A stretch of 64,000 bases of DNA from Voacanga thouarsii (taxonomy: Eukaryota; Streptophyta; Magnoliopsida; Gentianales; Apocynaceae): contig JANUWF010001050.1 of NCBI GenBank assembly GCA_026120185.1, forward strand, positions 1,431,001 to 1,495,000, read 5' to 3'. The position numbers and the translations under genes were made by a program. Positions 50,434 through 60,713 of the stretch are shown piece after piece. The notes under the pieces were generated by a model. That model had not been told where the DNA came from and ran no database searches. It worked only from the letters and a program-made list of their open reading frames with translations. Numbering within the stretch: the first letter of the stretch is position 1; every line of letters begins with the position of its first letter.

Positions 50434-52100
50434 CTAGTGTTCATATGAACTTGATGATACATGCTTATAGTTGCTCTTTTTTAATTGAGCTGACAAATGT
50501 AAGATGAAGGTTTGTAATTGTTCTTTTTCAATATTTACATTAGAGGAAGACAAACAATTAGTAATTATGGACTTCAGCTCCTCTTTTTCGACATCCTCCT
50601 CTTTTTCTTTCCCCTTTGAGCCAGCATCGAGACTAGCAGCAGAATTAGCTGTAAAATTACTGCGAAATGAGTCTTGAGATTTTATGATCTCCTTAAGTTT
50701 ATTATATTTCTTATTATATTTGGCCTTGAAGCATGCTTGTCTCAATTTCTGTGTTTGGTCCTCTAACTGCGTATTAGGACTTTCTTCCACCAACTGTTTT
50801 TCACATTCCAGTATCGCAATGGCTTCTTTCAACTTCTTCTCAGCCATATGTCCTCCTTCTTCTTTATTTTGCATCTCCTGTAAATCGAAGTGATATCATC
50901 GGTTATTTATTTATAAATCTTTCATAGTTTCATATTTGCAAATTATAAGTATGTATGAGAGAGAACCTGAACATTCTTAATTATGGTCTCCAAGCTCACC
51001 AACTTCCTGTGAGGCCATCGACGAATTCCTAACTCCCTACATCTTTTCTTGAGACAGGTTATGCCAATATTCAATTCTTTGGCTACGCTCTTGATTGGTA
51101 GGTAAAAGTATTGCGAAATTGTTTCTCTTGATAGTGTTTGGGAGTTATTGCCCTTCTTTTCTCTCTGCCTCTTAATCATCTTCTTCTCCCCAAGAATTTT
51201 GTCTGCAATAATATCTTGAACTTCGATATTATGCATTTCATGAGTACTTACTCCGACTTCGTTGTCAAGACCACTCATTATTTCTCCTAGAAAAATAAAA
51301 TAATATCAGTAAAGGTAATACCATTCAAAATCCATGTTTAAATGTATAATAACCTGGAAACATATTCTGGCTTTGTTCAAAATCCATTAGAGAATAGAAT
51401 GGATCATGCACAAGCATATCCTCATTCAAAGGAATAGCATTAAGAGGAACAGTATCAAAAGTAGTCTCTTGTAGGGGTAGATCAACTTGGTCCAAAGCAG
51501 TATGTTCAAAACTTCCACTGATTTACATCAAAAACAAACCAAAAGAGAGTTTAATTTCATTATCAAGCACACTAAAAACAAATGGAAGCCATCAAAGGTA
51601 TCTCACCTGAAATTAGGAGAAAACATATCAAAATCTTCTGCGTTCGAATTAGACAGAAGCGGTTGGTTTGAAAAAGAAAACATATCAAAATCTTCTGCGT
51701 TCGAATTAGGCAGAAGCGGTTGGTTTGGAAAGAAAAACATATCAAAATCTTCTATGTTCGAATTAAGCAGAAGCGGTTGGTTTGGAAATGAAAATACATC
51801 AACATCTGCTGCAGAAACTAAGTCAAAATTTGACCATGTCTCAAATGAATTACGAGTCTCCATATCTGCTTTGTGATTTTTGTTTTTGATGTTTACTAAT
51901 GACTGATAACTGATATATATATATATCGATACATATATATATATATATATCTGTATGAGGAAGAAGAAGAGGTAGATGGTAGGTAGAGGGTCGGAGGAGA
52001 AGAAAAGACAAGAGAGGAAGAGGAAAAGTCGGTACCGGGAATAGTGAAAAAAAAAAGAGATATTTTTCTTGGCATTTCCTACTTGTCATCATTTTCTTAT
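50434..52100 (-). CDS. RWP-RK (RKD-like) transcription factor gene inside a retrotransposon
   Basis: Four exons on the minus strand: 51863-51607, 51517-51354, 51286-50967 and 50877-50434. All three introns are GT..AG (80, 67 and 89 bp, start and end bases consensus), and the joined frame is open for 394 codons from ATG to TAG. Exon 1 encodes WSNFDLVS and three tandem 19-residue repeats with NQPLL and EDFDM. Exon 3 carries the RWP-RK domain: ISQYFYLPIKSVAKELNIG, then LKKRCRELGIRRWPHRK. Exon 4 is Lys/Glu-rich with predicted coiled-coil character. RWP-RK proteins of the RKD type are nuclear DNA-binding regulators, known for roles in egg-cell and embryo programmes. The segment 51864-52100 holds a pyrimidine-rich leader/promoter shared with 5816-6280. 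It lies between gag and pol, antisense to them. Whether it is expressed is unknown. Confidence 0.88.
51620..51795 (-). repeat. Triplicated 57-bp unit in RKD exon 1
   Basis: Three in-frame copies of a 57-bp unit, each encoding a 19-residue peptide with SNQPLL or PNQPLL and EDFDM. The units differ by only a few bases, so the expansion is recent. It falls in the acidic, Phe-containing N-terminal part, outside the DNA-binding domain. Confidence 0.85.
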
Positions 52101-52130
52101 ATTTTTTTTCTTATTCTCTTGTGAAATCAT

Positions 52131-53675
52131 TATTCCCTAAATTAGGGGGAGAATAGAAACAGTACAAGAAAGATCGTGATTGGACAACATCATTAAATTA
52201 TCTTGATCCGCATACAAGCGCGTGTGAACTTGAAGTTCAAAAGATAATTCATTTGTAAAGCATTGCAAATCAAATGCCAGACACTTTTGTTGACTCTAGA
52301 AGAGTAACAAAATCGCATATGCCAGCTATAAATGCTCCTATTCTAATTGAAGTTCCAATAGAACAAAAGATTTTACATATAGCTGCTGAGCCAAAAGCAT
52401 GCCAGAAGCATAGCCGACCTCTTGGTTCTAAAGATACAAATCCTCGGAAGAAAAGAGGATTAACTGATCCAGAAGATCATATTGAAGAAAAGAATGATAA
52501 AGACCAAGAGAGAACTGATGACAAAGAACCAGAAGTTGATGAAAGTAACACTGAAATTTCTATCAATTATACCACTTCCGATAGAAGTTGGAATCGGATA
52601 GAAACTGTTATTGATAATATATTTGCATACAATATATCTCTTGATGTTACACAGGATAATGATGATCCTGAACCAATATCAGTTGATGAATGTCGGCATA
52701 GAAAAGATTGGCTGCAATGGAAAGATGCGATTCAATCGGAGTTAAATGCATTGACAAAACGTGAAGTCTTCGGACCTGCAGTCCGAACACCAGAAGGTGT
52801 AAAACCTATTGGCTACAAATGGATATTTGTGCGAAAGCGCAATGAAAAGAGTGAAATCGTTCGATATAAAGCGCGATTAGTAGCCCAAGGTTTTTCACAA
52901 AGACCAGGTATTGATTATGATGAAACTTATTCTCCTATTGTTGATGCTATTACACTCCGATATCTTATCAATTTGGCAGTACATGAAAAGATAGATATGC
53001 GCATATTAGATGTTGTCACTGCTTACTTGTATGGAAATTTAGAAAATGATGTTTACATGAAAATCCCCGAAGGATTTCATATGCCTGAAGCATATAAACA
53101 TTGTCCTCGTGAAAATTACTCCATCAAGTTGCAGAAATCATTATATGGCCTGAAGCAATCTGGGCGCATGTGGTTCACACGTCTTAGTGAATATTTATTG
53201 AAAGCAGGATTTAAAAATGACCAGCAAGATTTAGTTCTTCACCAACATGACGACATTGGAATGGAATTAAACAAGTCATTCGATATCTCCAAGCAGCTAC
53301 TTCTTCAAATTATGCTGAAATTACAGCCATTCATGAAGCAAGTAGAGAATGATTCATTATATTAAAGAAAGTTGTGGATTATCATCAATCAAAGATATTC
53401 CAACTCCTCTTTATGAAGACAATGCAGCTTGCATAGCTCAATTACGAGGAGGATATATTAAAGGAGATCGGACAAAACATATTTCACCAAAATTCTTCTT
53501 TACTCATGAACTCCAGAAGAAATGTGAAATTGATGTGCTACAAATTCGGTCATGTGATAACCTCGCAGATATTTTTACGAAGACTTTACCGACTGCAACA
53601 TTTGAGAAGTTGAGATATAAAATCGATATGCGTCGGTTTAAAGATTTAAAGGAATCATCTTATCAGGGGGAGTAA
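52131..53675 (+). pseudogene. Copia pol remnant (integrase end, partial RT, RNase H end)
   Basis: Resumes after the RWP-RK insert with the end of integrase (FPKLGGE, CELEVQKIIHL) and then a 363-codon open frame from 52274. The RT part shows WKDAIQSELNALTKREVFGP, GYKWIFVRKRNEKSEIVRYK, QRPGIDYDETYSP and LYGLKQSGRMWF. Sequence jumps near 53265 from RT to near the RNase H region, deleting the catalytic YxDD part. RNase H remnants contain YEDNAACIAQ and DNLADIFTKTLP (53349-53675). Without RT active site and protease it is not functional. Confidence 0.9.
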
Positions 53676-53790
53676 TAAACAGACATATAGAATAGTGTAC
53701 TCTTTTTCCTTCACTAGATTTTTTTTCCCACTAGGTTTTTATCTAGTAAGGTTTTAACGAGACATATTCTTTATGTATGGATGGACATCC

Positions 53791-53799
53791 AAGGGGGAG
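53791..53799 (+). other. Copia polypurine tract
   Basis: AAGGGGGAG directly before the 3' LTR. Confidence 0.8.
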
Positions 53800-54166
53800 T
53801 GTTATGAATTATTGGAATCTCCATTAATTAGTGGAGGCTCCAATAATTATGGATTTATGTGAATTATTAGAAGATTTTTATGGATGTCCACCATTTAGTG
53901 AAGACACCATTAATTGAGATTAGTTGAAGATGATGTATTCCATGATGTATTCCACTAATTAGAGCTCTATAAATAGAGCTATTCTCTAAGCTTGTAATAC
54001 ACCATCATTTTGTGAAAGAAAGATTAGTGAAAGAAAGATTAGAGAAAGAATTGTGAGAGAAAGAAAGAGAGAAATTTGAAGAGAAATTCTTGTGCAAAGA
54101 ATAGTTAGAATTTTCTTAGTGTGTAGTGTGTAGATTTTATTCTAACACTACCTTAATTTTATAACA
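53800..54166 (+). repeat. 3' LTR of the RWP-RK-carrying copia element
   Basis: 367 bp, nearly identical to the 5' LTR (a few substitutions visible, for example in the first 130 bases), followed by CTTGC. Confidence 0.92.
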
Positions 54167-54171
54167 CTTGC

Positions 54172-55382
54172 CATGTTTATCTTGACTAGCTCATGCTGCT
54201 ATTCTAGGCTTTAGATGACTCAGCGCGCGGAAAGCACCGCTCAAACGCATTGTATTTCCTGTTTCGCAATGACAGTAATTGCCTAAGGGACAACTCATGT
54301 ACAAAAAGAATAAACAAAAACTTACTTGTCATTGAAGCCTTCTTTGTGGCTGTGTTTGCAGGTTTGATGTGTTGAGAGGACTACCAGAGGCCTACGCGTG
54401 TGCATGTGAAATAGTACAGGTAGAGGGGGAATAAAAATTTTATTTTTGAATTATATAAAAAAGATAATATTATAATATTTAAAAATTAAAATTAAAATTT
54501 CAGTTTTAAAATTTTTATTTTCTAAAAAATAAAGAATTAAGAAAACTGAAAAATTAATGAAAGATTTTTGTCAAATTTTAATTTTAATTTATAATTAGAT
54601 TAATCCATCACTAACCTTCACTAATTAGCGATGAATAGTTGAAAAATCTATAAAAAATAATTTTATTTTTAAAATTTTCTTTTTAAAATTTGATTTTCTA
54701 TAGCAATGATGTCGTAACTTATCGACAAATTTTTATATCGTCGCTATTCCATCATTAATTAGCAACGACAAAAAATTCGTCGCTAATTTTTTCCATTAAA
54801 CTACATTTTTCTTGTAGTGCAATGGGTATCTCTACCTCACTAATCAAACCCAAACGAGCATTAGAATCAACAATCCATAGCAATTTTGGGGAAACTCAGG
54901 TCTCTATGACTAGGCAACACACATAATCCATTAATCACCAAGTCATACTCCTTTAACTCCTCTCTCGAGTTAATCAAAAGAAAGTAAATATGGTGAACAA
55001 ATCATTTAGGCACCCACTATTTAATCTAATATCTCGAAATCCTTAGAAAATGGCGAACCCAAAAGTGATTGAATGCTCAAAATAGATTTTTATTAGACTA
55101 AAAGAGATTTAAAATAAAGCATGATAAAAGGTTCAATCTTTGGGATACAAAATAAATCCAAGAAAACCCAACAAAATCAAGATAAAAATTACAAAGGAGA
55201 AAAAGAAAAATTCTTAGACAAGATCTCTTATTCCTTGTAGATCTCTTCTTGAAGATGCATTCTTTCTCTTCAATGCCAACCTTGATTCTCCTTCTTGTAC
55301 CTCCTTGGTGCTCACTAGGGCATTTGTAGGTTTTCCCTCTCTCAACTCTTTTGTTCTAATGTTTAGAAAGGGTTATACAGAG
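54172..55382. other. Unassigned stretch with a separate CACTA-like terminus
   Basis: No gene recognised. At 54804-54819 CATTTTTCTTGTAGTG is the inward-facing end of a CACTACAAGAAAAATG-type element; CGTCGCTAATT-like words precede it (54700-54795). No matching left end was found, so only a terminus remains. 54820-55380 is noncoding and has the look of an LTR or other repeat, but I cannot assign it. Confidence 0.5.
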
Positions 55383-55975
55383 CACTACAGGAAAAATCGG
55401 GATTTGCGACGGCCAAAAACTGTCGCAAAACCGTCGCTGATCGGATTTGCGACGGTTTTTGCCGTCGCAAAAAATGGCGTCGCAATTTGCGACGGTTTTG
55501 TGAGGGCAAAAAAAAAAATTCGTCGCAATTTGCAACGAATATTTTTGGTCAAACTTTGAAAATTTGCTACGATTTTGTGACGAAACGCATTAGCCCTCGC
55601 AAAATCCTCGCAAATTGTGACGGTTTTGCGAGGGTCATTGCAGAATCGTCGCTGATTGCGAGGGCCAAGGCCCTCGCAAAACCGTCGCAAATTGTGAGGG
55701 CCAAGGCTCTCGCAAAACCGTCGCTAATTGCGAGGGCCAAGGCCGTCGCAAATTGCGAGGACCAAAGCCCTCGCAAAACCGTCGCTAATTGCGAGGATTT
55801 TGCTAGGAACTTTTTATTTTTACAATTTACAACGATTTTATAAGGAATTTTTATACCCTCGCAAAATCATCACAATTTGCAAGGATTATCATCGCCGTCG
55901 CAAAATCATCGCATTTTGTGATGAAATTTTCTAACCCTCGCTAAATCGTCGCAAGTTGTGAAATTTTTGCTAGAA
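55383..55975. repeat. Subterminal array at the left (3'-type) end of the second CACTA element
   Basis: Palindromic units with CCCTCGCAAAACCGTCGC and GCGAGGGCCAAGGC, of the same type as 20511-21476 but more degenerate and with more GCTAATT variants. Confidence 0.85.
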
Positions 55976-56199
55976 TTTTTTTATTTTTATTATTATATTT
56001 ATTTTAAATTATTAATTTCCTATAAATCAGTCTTGAAACATCATACAAACAAATACCAAAATTATGTTCATAATTCAAAAAATAATATAAAAAATTAAAA
56101 CTAAGTTCGAATAAATATAATTAAAATACTGAAACATAATAAAATATAAAGTATTACAAAGTATGAATATATTACAAAATATCAATACTCACAAATGTC

Positions 56200-58650
56200 A
56201 TTCCAAAACAATTACATTTGTATAACACCAGACATATATATATAGCCACCTTATGTTTTATCTATCTCTTTTTATCCGGCCTGTGCAAGTCTAAACGAAA
56301 TATTCCTGCAAAAAGAGAAGAAGATGAAATTCTCGAAAATTAGACAAAATTAGTGTAAAAAATTATATGCGATGGAATTTAAAATAAAATAAATTAAAAG
56401 ATGTTGAAATGTGAAACAAATAATAATACGTATTGAAATTTTGAATTAAAAAAATTTAAAATTTGACATGAGATAGTAATGATGTAATAGATAACAAAAT
56501 TTAGCTCTAAAAGGACATATTTTGAGATGTGTATAGTATCATTCAAAAAGCAGGAAACTGTAGGAAGCTCTCCATTTGTTATTACAATTTGTACTTTGAG
56601 GAGAAGCTCTTGAGTTTGATGTAGATGTAGGCTACCATTCACTCACATATTACTCAGAAACCAGTGTAGCCAAGAGACATGGATCCTAGTTCAAGTGAAA
56701 ACAGGATTTAAAAGAAAATTCAAACAGTAAAAGCTTGAATTCATTCTGAATAACAAGTTAACATGAAACCCTAGGCAGATAAATCTCTTGACAGAAGAAA
56801 GAACGAGAAGAAAATATATTCCCATGCATGGCACCTTAAGCTCTTATTACTTCAATCTTTAAAGACTAAGGAAATGGTACCCTGCAGCGTGGGCAACAAA
56901 TCTGCCAACTATCAAATTTAGCTACCAGACCTCCAGAAATTAGAGATTCAAGGTTCAATGACTGGGTCAACATTAGGGAAGAAGTGGCTAATATGTGGTG
57001 GTAAAGAGAGACAACACCTAGCGGCCTAATCCACACAACAAAGGACAGGAAAAATTTGCCAATTCCAAGGAGTCATATATTGTCAAGGTCAACAAATAGT
57101 GCAGACTGCTTACCATTTGTTTATGAGCTGCAATGCTAATGTTATGGAATCCAAATTTACAATTATATATTCATCGAATTTTCTGCAGAAGGAAGATATT
57201 TATCTAATTTAGTGCTTACACGTCCAGACCACACAGTTTGGATGGCAATTACTGAAAATCCTAGCCATATCTCACTCAATAATGTGCATATTTTACTCTT
57301 TGATATCTTCCATATTTTAACTTAAGAACCCCCTAAATTTCACTGATCTATTTATATGTTCTTGAAATTATATTTGAATTGTCTTCTACCAATTTTTGAT
57401 TAACTTAGTGAAACAACTTTCCAGAATAATAATTTTCATGTTGCACCTCCATATTCTGTTACCAATTTTTATAGACAACAGAAGTGAACATTGTCCATGC
57501 CTCATATTTGTGGAAGCATCAAACACTCCATTCAGCATTGCATTGTTAATGCAAAAGCACCAAAAAGTACAGTAGTGCACATGGATAAATGAATTCTGAA
57601 GTAGACATTGAACAAAGCAAATAATAAAGCAAGCTAGTCATGCAAGTGCTTCTAAAAAATAGACCAGAAGGTAACAGGTTCACCCATTTGATTTATTCGT
57701 TTAAGAATCACACTTCTTGAAGTCTATGCAACACATCCCACGCCAAGGATATTCTATAGTGACGATGATACAGCTATCATCATTTATAAATTAGGATTTA
57801 CTACATGTTTGCCTGAGAAAAGGAAACTTGATTCAAGAGTTGTTGTCCAGGTTGACTCAATTCTTGAACAAGTGTAATAGGCAAACATGAGAAGATTTTA
57901 TATTGGATAAGAATGCTTCCTCAAAGATATTATATTTCACATCTTCAGCTACCTAAGAAGATGATGTACTTGGAGCATTTAAGTGTTGCTGACATGACTT
58001 CAAAATGGTGTTTTGCACATATGATGCATAATTTAATTGGACAAAATGAAGGAACATTGTTCATGATGTGCAGATGGAGGCAAACAAATCTGGGAAAAAA
58101 TTTAGGTTGAGGATAACTGATTGGATGAGACTAGAAAGAAAAGCACAGAAAAGAAATATTTCTAATCAGAAATACCCTCCAAGTTGTTAGTAGGATTATG
58201 GCATGCTAAATTTGCTATTTCCTATAGACTAGCAGCTGGAAGAAAATTCACAAAAGCTACTATGCACAATTCTTCCAACACAAAATTCACAATAATATCC
58301 AAGAAAATTTTCCAACTCACAACACAGTTTAATCCCCAAAGTATAACTCAGTCAATATAGCTCAATAGAGGCATCAATAGAAATTAAGTAGATAAACAAC
58401 AATTTCCAATATCCACAAACAGCTCAATTCAACATAGCAACACTCAATGCCCCAAATATCACCAATTTCAAGCAAATTAATCAAATAGCCAAACCAACTC
58501 AGCTACATCAACCAAATGACCACCAACTCACTGCCATTAATCAAATATAGGATACCAAATTGATAGGATCGAATGCCCCAAATATCACCAAGTTCAAGCA
58601 AAAAAATGATACCAAATTGATATGATCAAATCAGTTTCCAGATCTTTTAC
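56200..58650. other. Foreign (captured) middle of the second CACTA element
   Basis: Not related to the CACTA core. It contains the MYB-CC exon at its right edge and presumably the intron following it. Other exons were searched for by eye and not found. A short repeat (GCCCCAAATATCACCAA plus TTCAAGCAAA) occurs at about 58449 and 58573. Fragments such as the plus-strand frame 57800-57875 (GFTTCLPEKRKLDSRVVVQV) look protein-like but are not recognised. Confidence 0.5.
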
Positions 58651-58719
58651 CTCAATCTATTCGTAGAGTTTTCTTTGAACCTCCAATTGCACTTGTAAAG
58701 CCTGAGCAATCTCTATACG
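58651..58719 (-). pseudogene. Captured MYB-CC (PHR/PHL-like) exon
   Basis: Read on the minus strand the segment encodes IAQALQVQLEVQRKLYE, a stop (TAG), then IE, directly followed by a GTAAAA donor. The match is to the MYB-CC (LHEQLE) coiled-coil domain of plant PHR1/PHL-type transcription factors, where the pattern is ALxxQxEVQRKLxEQIE and, from family knowledge, an intron falls at this point. The stop replaces the conserved Gln (CAG to TAG). The exon sits at the inner border of the GC-rich CACTA leader. PHR/PHL proteins control phosphate-starvation responses; this piece is too short to act. Confidence 0.7.
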
Positions 58720-58721
58720 CC

Positions 58722-59110
58722 GTGGGGGAGATAGCCGGGGAGAGAGATCCAGGGGGAGGGCCCGGGGGGGCGGGGAGGGAGAGTCGGCGGGGGGACGGCC
58801 GCGGGAGGGGTAGGGATCTGGGGAGAAGGGAGAGAGACCCGAGGGAGGGCCGCGGGCGGGGGGAGGGGGTGCATGGGTGGGCAGGGAAGGGGAGAGGGTG
58901 GCAGGGTTGAGGGGTGAAGGTGGGGCTGCGGGGGAGGGAGAAGGGAGAAGGGGGTGGGAAGGGGGCGGCGGGAGTGGGAGGGGGGAACAGTCGCGGTGCT
59001 TGGTAGAAGAAGAAGAAGAAGAAGAAGAAGAAGAAGAAGAAGAAGAAGAAGAAGAAGAGTGTGAGGGAGAAGGAGGGGAAAAAAAAAAGGAGGGAGTGGA
59101 AATTTTAACG
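58722..59110 (-). promoter_or_regulatory. GC-rich leader of the second CACTA element
   Basis: G-rich on this strand (C-rich on the element's coding strand), equivalent in position and composition to 12111-12660. It includes a (GAA)n tract at about 59006-59057. Likely the promoter/CpG-rich region, by analogy with En/Spm. Confidence 0.5.
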
Positions 59111-59199
59111 AAATTTTAAAAAACTTTTTAAATTTTTAGTTATTTTATCGTAATTTGTGGCGAAAAATTAAATTTCGTTAATTTCTTATAAATTGATGC

Positions 59200-59576
59200 A
59201 AAGAATATTATAAATCGGCATCTATATTAGAATTTTTATTATTTTTTTAGTAATCTCAATAATAATAATATTTAAATTATTTTTCTTTATATATATATAT
59301 ACATATTATAATATATATATTAAACCAAATAAATACTTATATACATTGTATATTTCATAAGCATATATATATATATATATATATATATACTTATATATTA
59401 GAGTAAGTATATAACAAAATATAATTAACTATATATATTACAAATCGATCTCTACATTATAATTTTTACTATTTTTTTAGTGATCTCAATAATAATAATA
59501 ATAGTATTTAAATTATTTTTCTTTATATATTTTATTTTATATACTATTTAACCAAATAGATAGATCAAAAAATTAG

Positions 59577-59612
<36 letters not shown>

Positions 59613-60070
59613 TTTACTTTATACATCTCTTAATTAAAGTGATAGATTAAAAAATTAGACATATCTTTATATATACATACATGTTATAATATATATATTA
59701 AACTAAAGAGATACTTATATACAGTGTATACTTTATAAGCATATATATATATATATATATATATATACTTATATATTAGAGTAAGTATATAACATAATAT
59801 AATTAACTATATATATTATAAACCGATCTCTATATTATAATTATCACTATTTTTTTAGTGATCTCAACAATAATAACAATATTTGAATTATTTTTTTTTA
59901 TATATTTTACTTTATACACTACTTAATCAAAGTGATAGATTAAAAAATTAGACATATGTATATATATACCTACATGTTATAATATATATATATTAAACTA
60001 AATAGATACTTATATACATTGTATATATATACTTATATATTTGAGTAAGTATAGAACATAACATAATTAA
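59200..60070. repeat. AT-rich internal tandem repeats of the second CACTA element
   Basis: Three to four units with ATTATAATTTTTACTATTTT and AGTGATCTCAATAATAATA, the reverse complement of the 11176-12110 repeats. Microsatellites within: (TA)n at about 59360-59388 and 59741-59766, (CA)n at about 59578-59600. Confidence 0.75.
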
Positions 60071-60239
60071 TTATATATATTTACTTATGTTATACATTAG
60101 GTGTATAGCATGACATAATTACATATACAAAATTATAATAAAATGCATTAATTGAGACATGTTATTAAAAATATTCAAGTAAATTTGTCAAAATACACCA
60201 CCACACAAACACAAAAAGAAAATTTTAAAATTTTAAAAA

Positions 60240-60700
60240 AATACAAATTAAAACCCTATTTTGTCGCAAAACCCTCACAAATTCGTCGCAATTAGTGACG
60301 GATTTGCGACGAATTAGGGTTTTGAGATTTTCTAATTTTTTTTCATTTATATATTTTTTAATTAAAAATATTGGCCGTCGCAAAACCCTCGCAATTTGCG
60401 AGGCCTTCGCGATGGACATTGAAATTTTTTTAATTTTTTTTTTAAAAACAATCGGGCGTAGTAAAGCCCTCTCAATTTGCGAGGGTATAATAACCGTCGC
60501 AAAACCCTCGCAATTTGTGAGGGCTTAAGAGCCGTCGCAAAACCCTCGCAAATTGCGAGGACTTTGCGATGGATATTTAAATTTTTTTAAAAAACAATTG
60601 GTCGTCGCAAAAATCTCGCAATTTGCAAGGGTTTATTGACCGTCGCAAAACCCTCGCAATTTGTGAGGGTTTTGCGATGGACATTCAAAAAATTTTTAAA
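60240..60700. repeat. Subterminal array at the truncated right (5'-type) end
   Basis: Units such as CCGTCGCAAAACCCTCGCAA, in reverse orientation to 9752-11175. Far fewer units than the complete element, because the outer part and the terminus are lost. Confidence 0.85.
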
Positions 60701-60713
60701 ATTTTTTTTTTTT

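Larger units (their letters stand above)
49424..54166 (+). mobile_element. Short-LTR Ty1/copia element carrying an antisense RWP-RK gene, 4.74 kb
   Basis: Identical-length LTRs (367 bp) at 49424-49790 and 53800-54166 start TGTTATGAATTATTGG and end ATAACA. The flanks are CTTGT and CTTGC, a 5-bp duplication with one change. Inside are, in order: a primer-site-like CGTTATCAGCACG, a decayed gag (to about 50415), a complete RWP-RK gene in reverse orientation (50434-52100), the end of integrase with part of reverse transcriptase (52131-53340), a piece of RNase H (53349-53675) and the polypurine tract. The zinc knuckle, protease, most of integrase and the RT active site are absent, so it depends on other elements to move. 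Confidence 0.9.
55383..60713 (-). mobile_element. Second CACTA element, inverted, internally replaced and truncated
   Basis: The left end, CACTACAGGAAAAATCGGGA, is the family terminus. Comparison with 9735-21493 shows it is inverted: its left array matches the 3' end of the first element, 55975-56160 matches its 3' untranslated part, 59200-60060 its A/T tandem repeats and 60240-60700 its 5' array. No transposase sequence is present; the middle (about 56200-58720) is unrelated and includes a MYB-CC exon. The right terminus is missing: the array ends at about 60713 directly against duplicated block copy B. It was a nonautonomous, gene-carrying derivative before truncation. Confidence 0.85.

Noticed and set aside
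51487..51876. 129-codon plus-strand frame opposite RKD exon 1
   Set aside because: It is the antisense reading of the triplicated 57-bp unit; the minus-strand gene with proper splice sites explains the sequence.
51850..52092. 80-codon minus-strand frame upstream of RKD exon 1
   Set aside because: It overlaps the pyrimidine-rich leader and a TA microsatellite and is out of frame with the gene; treated as untranslated.
58722..59119. Gly/Arg/Glu-rich open frames
   Set aside because: They arise from the G-rich leader and the (GAA)n tract of the second CACTA element.
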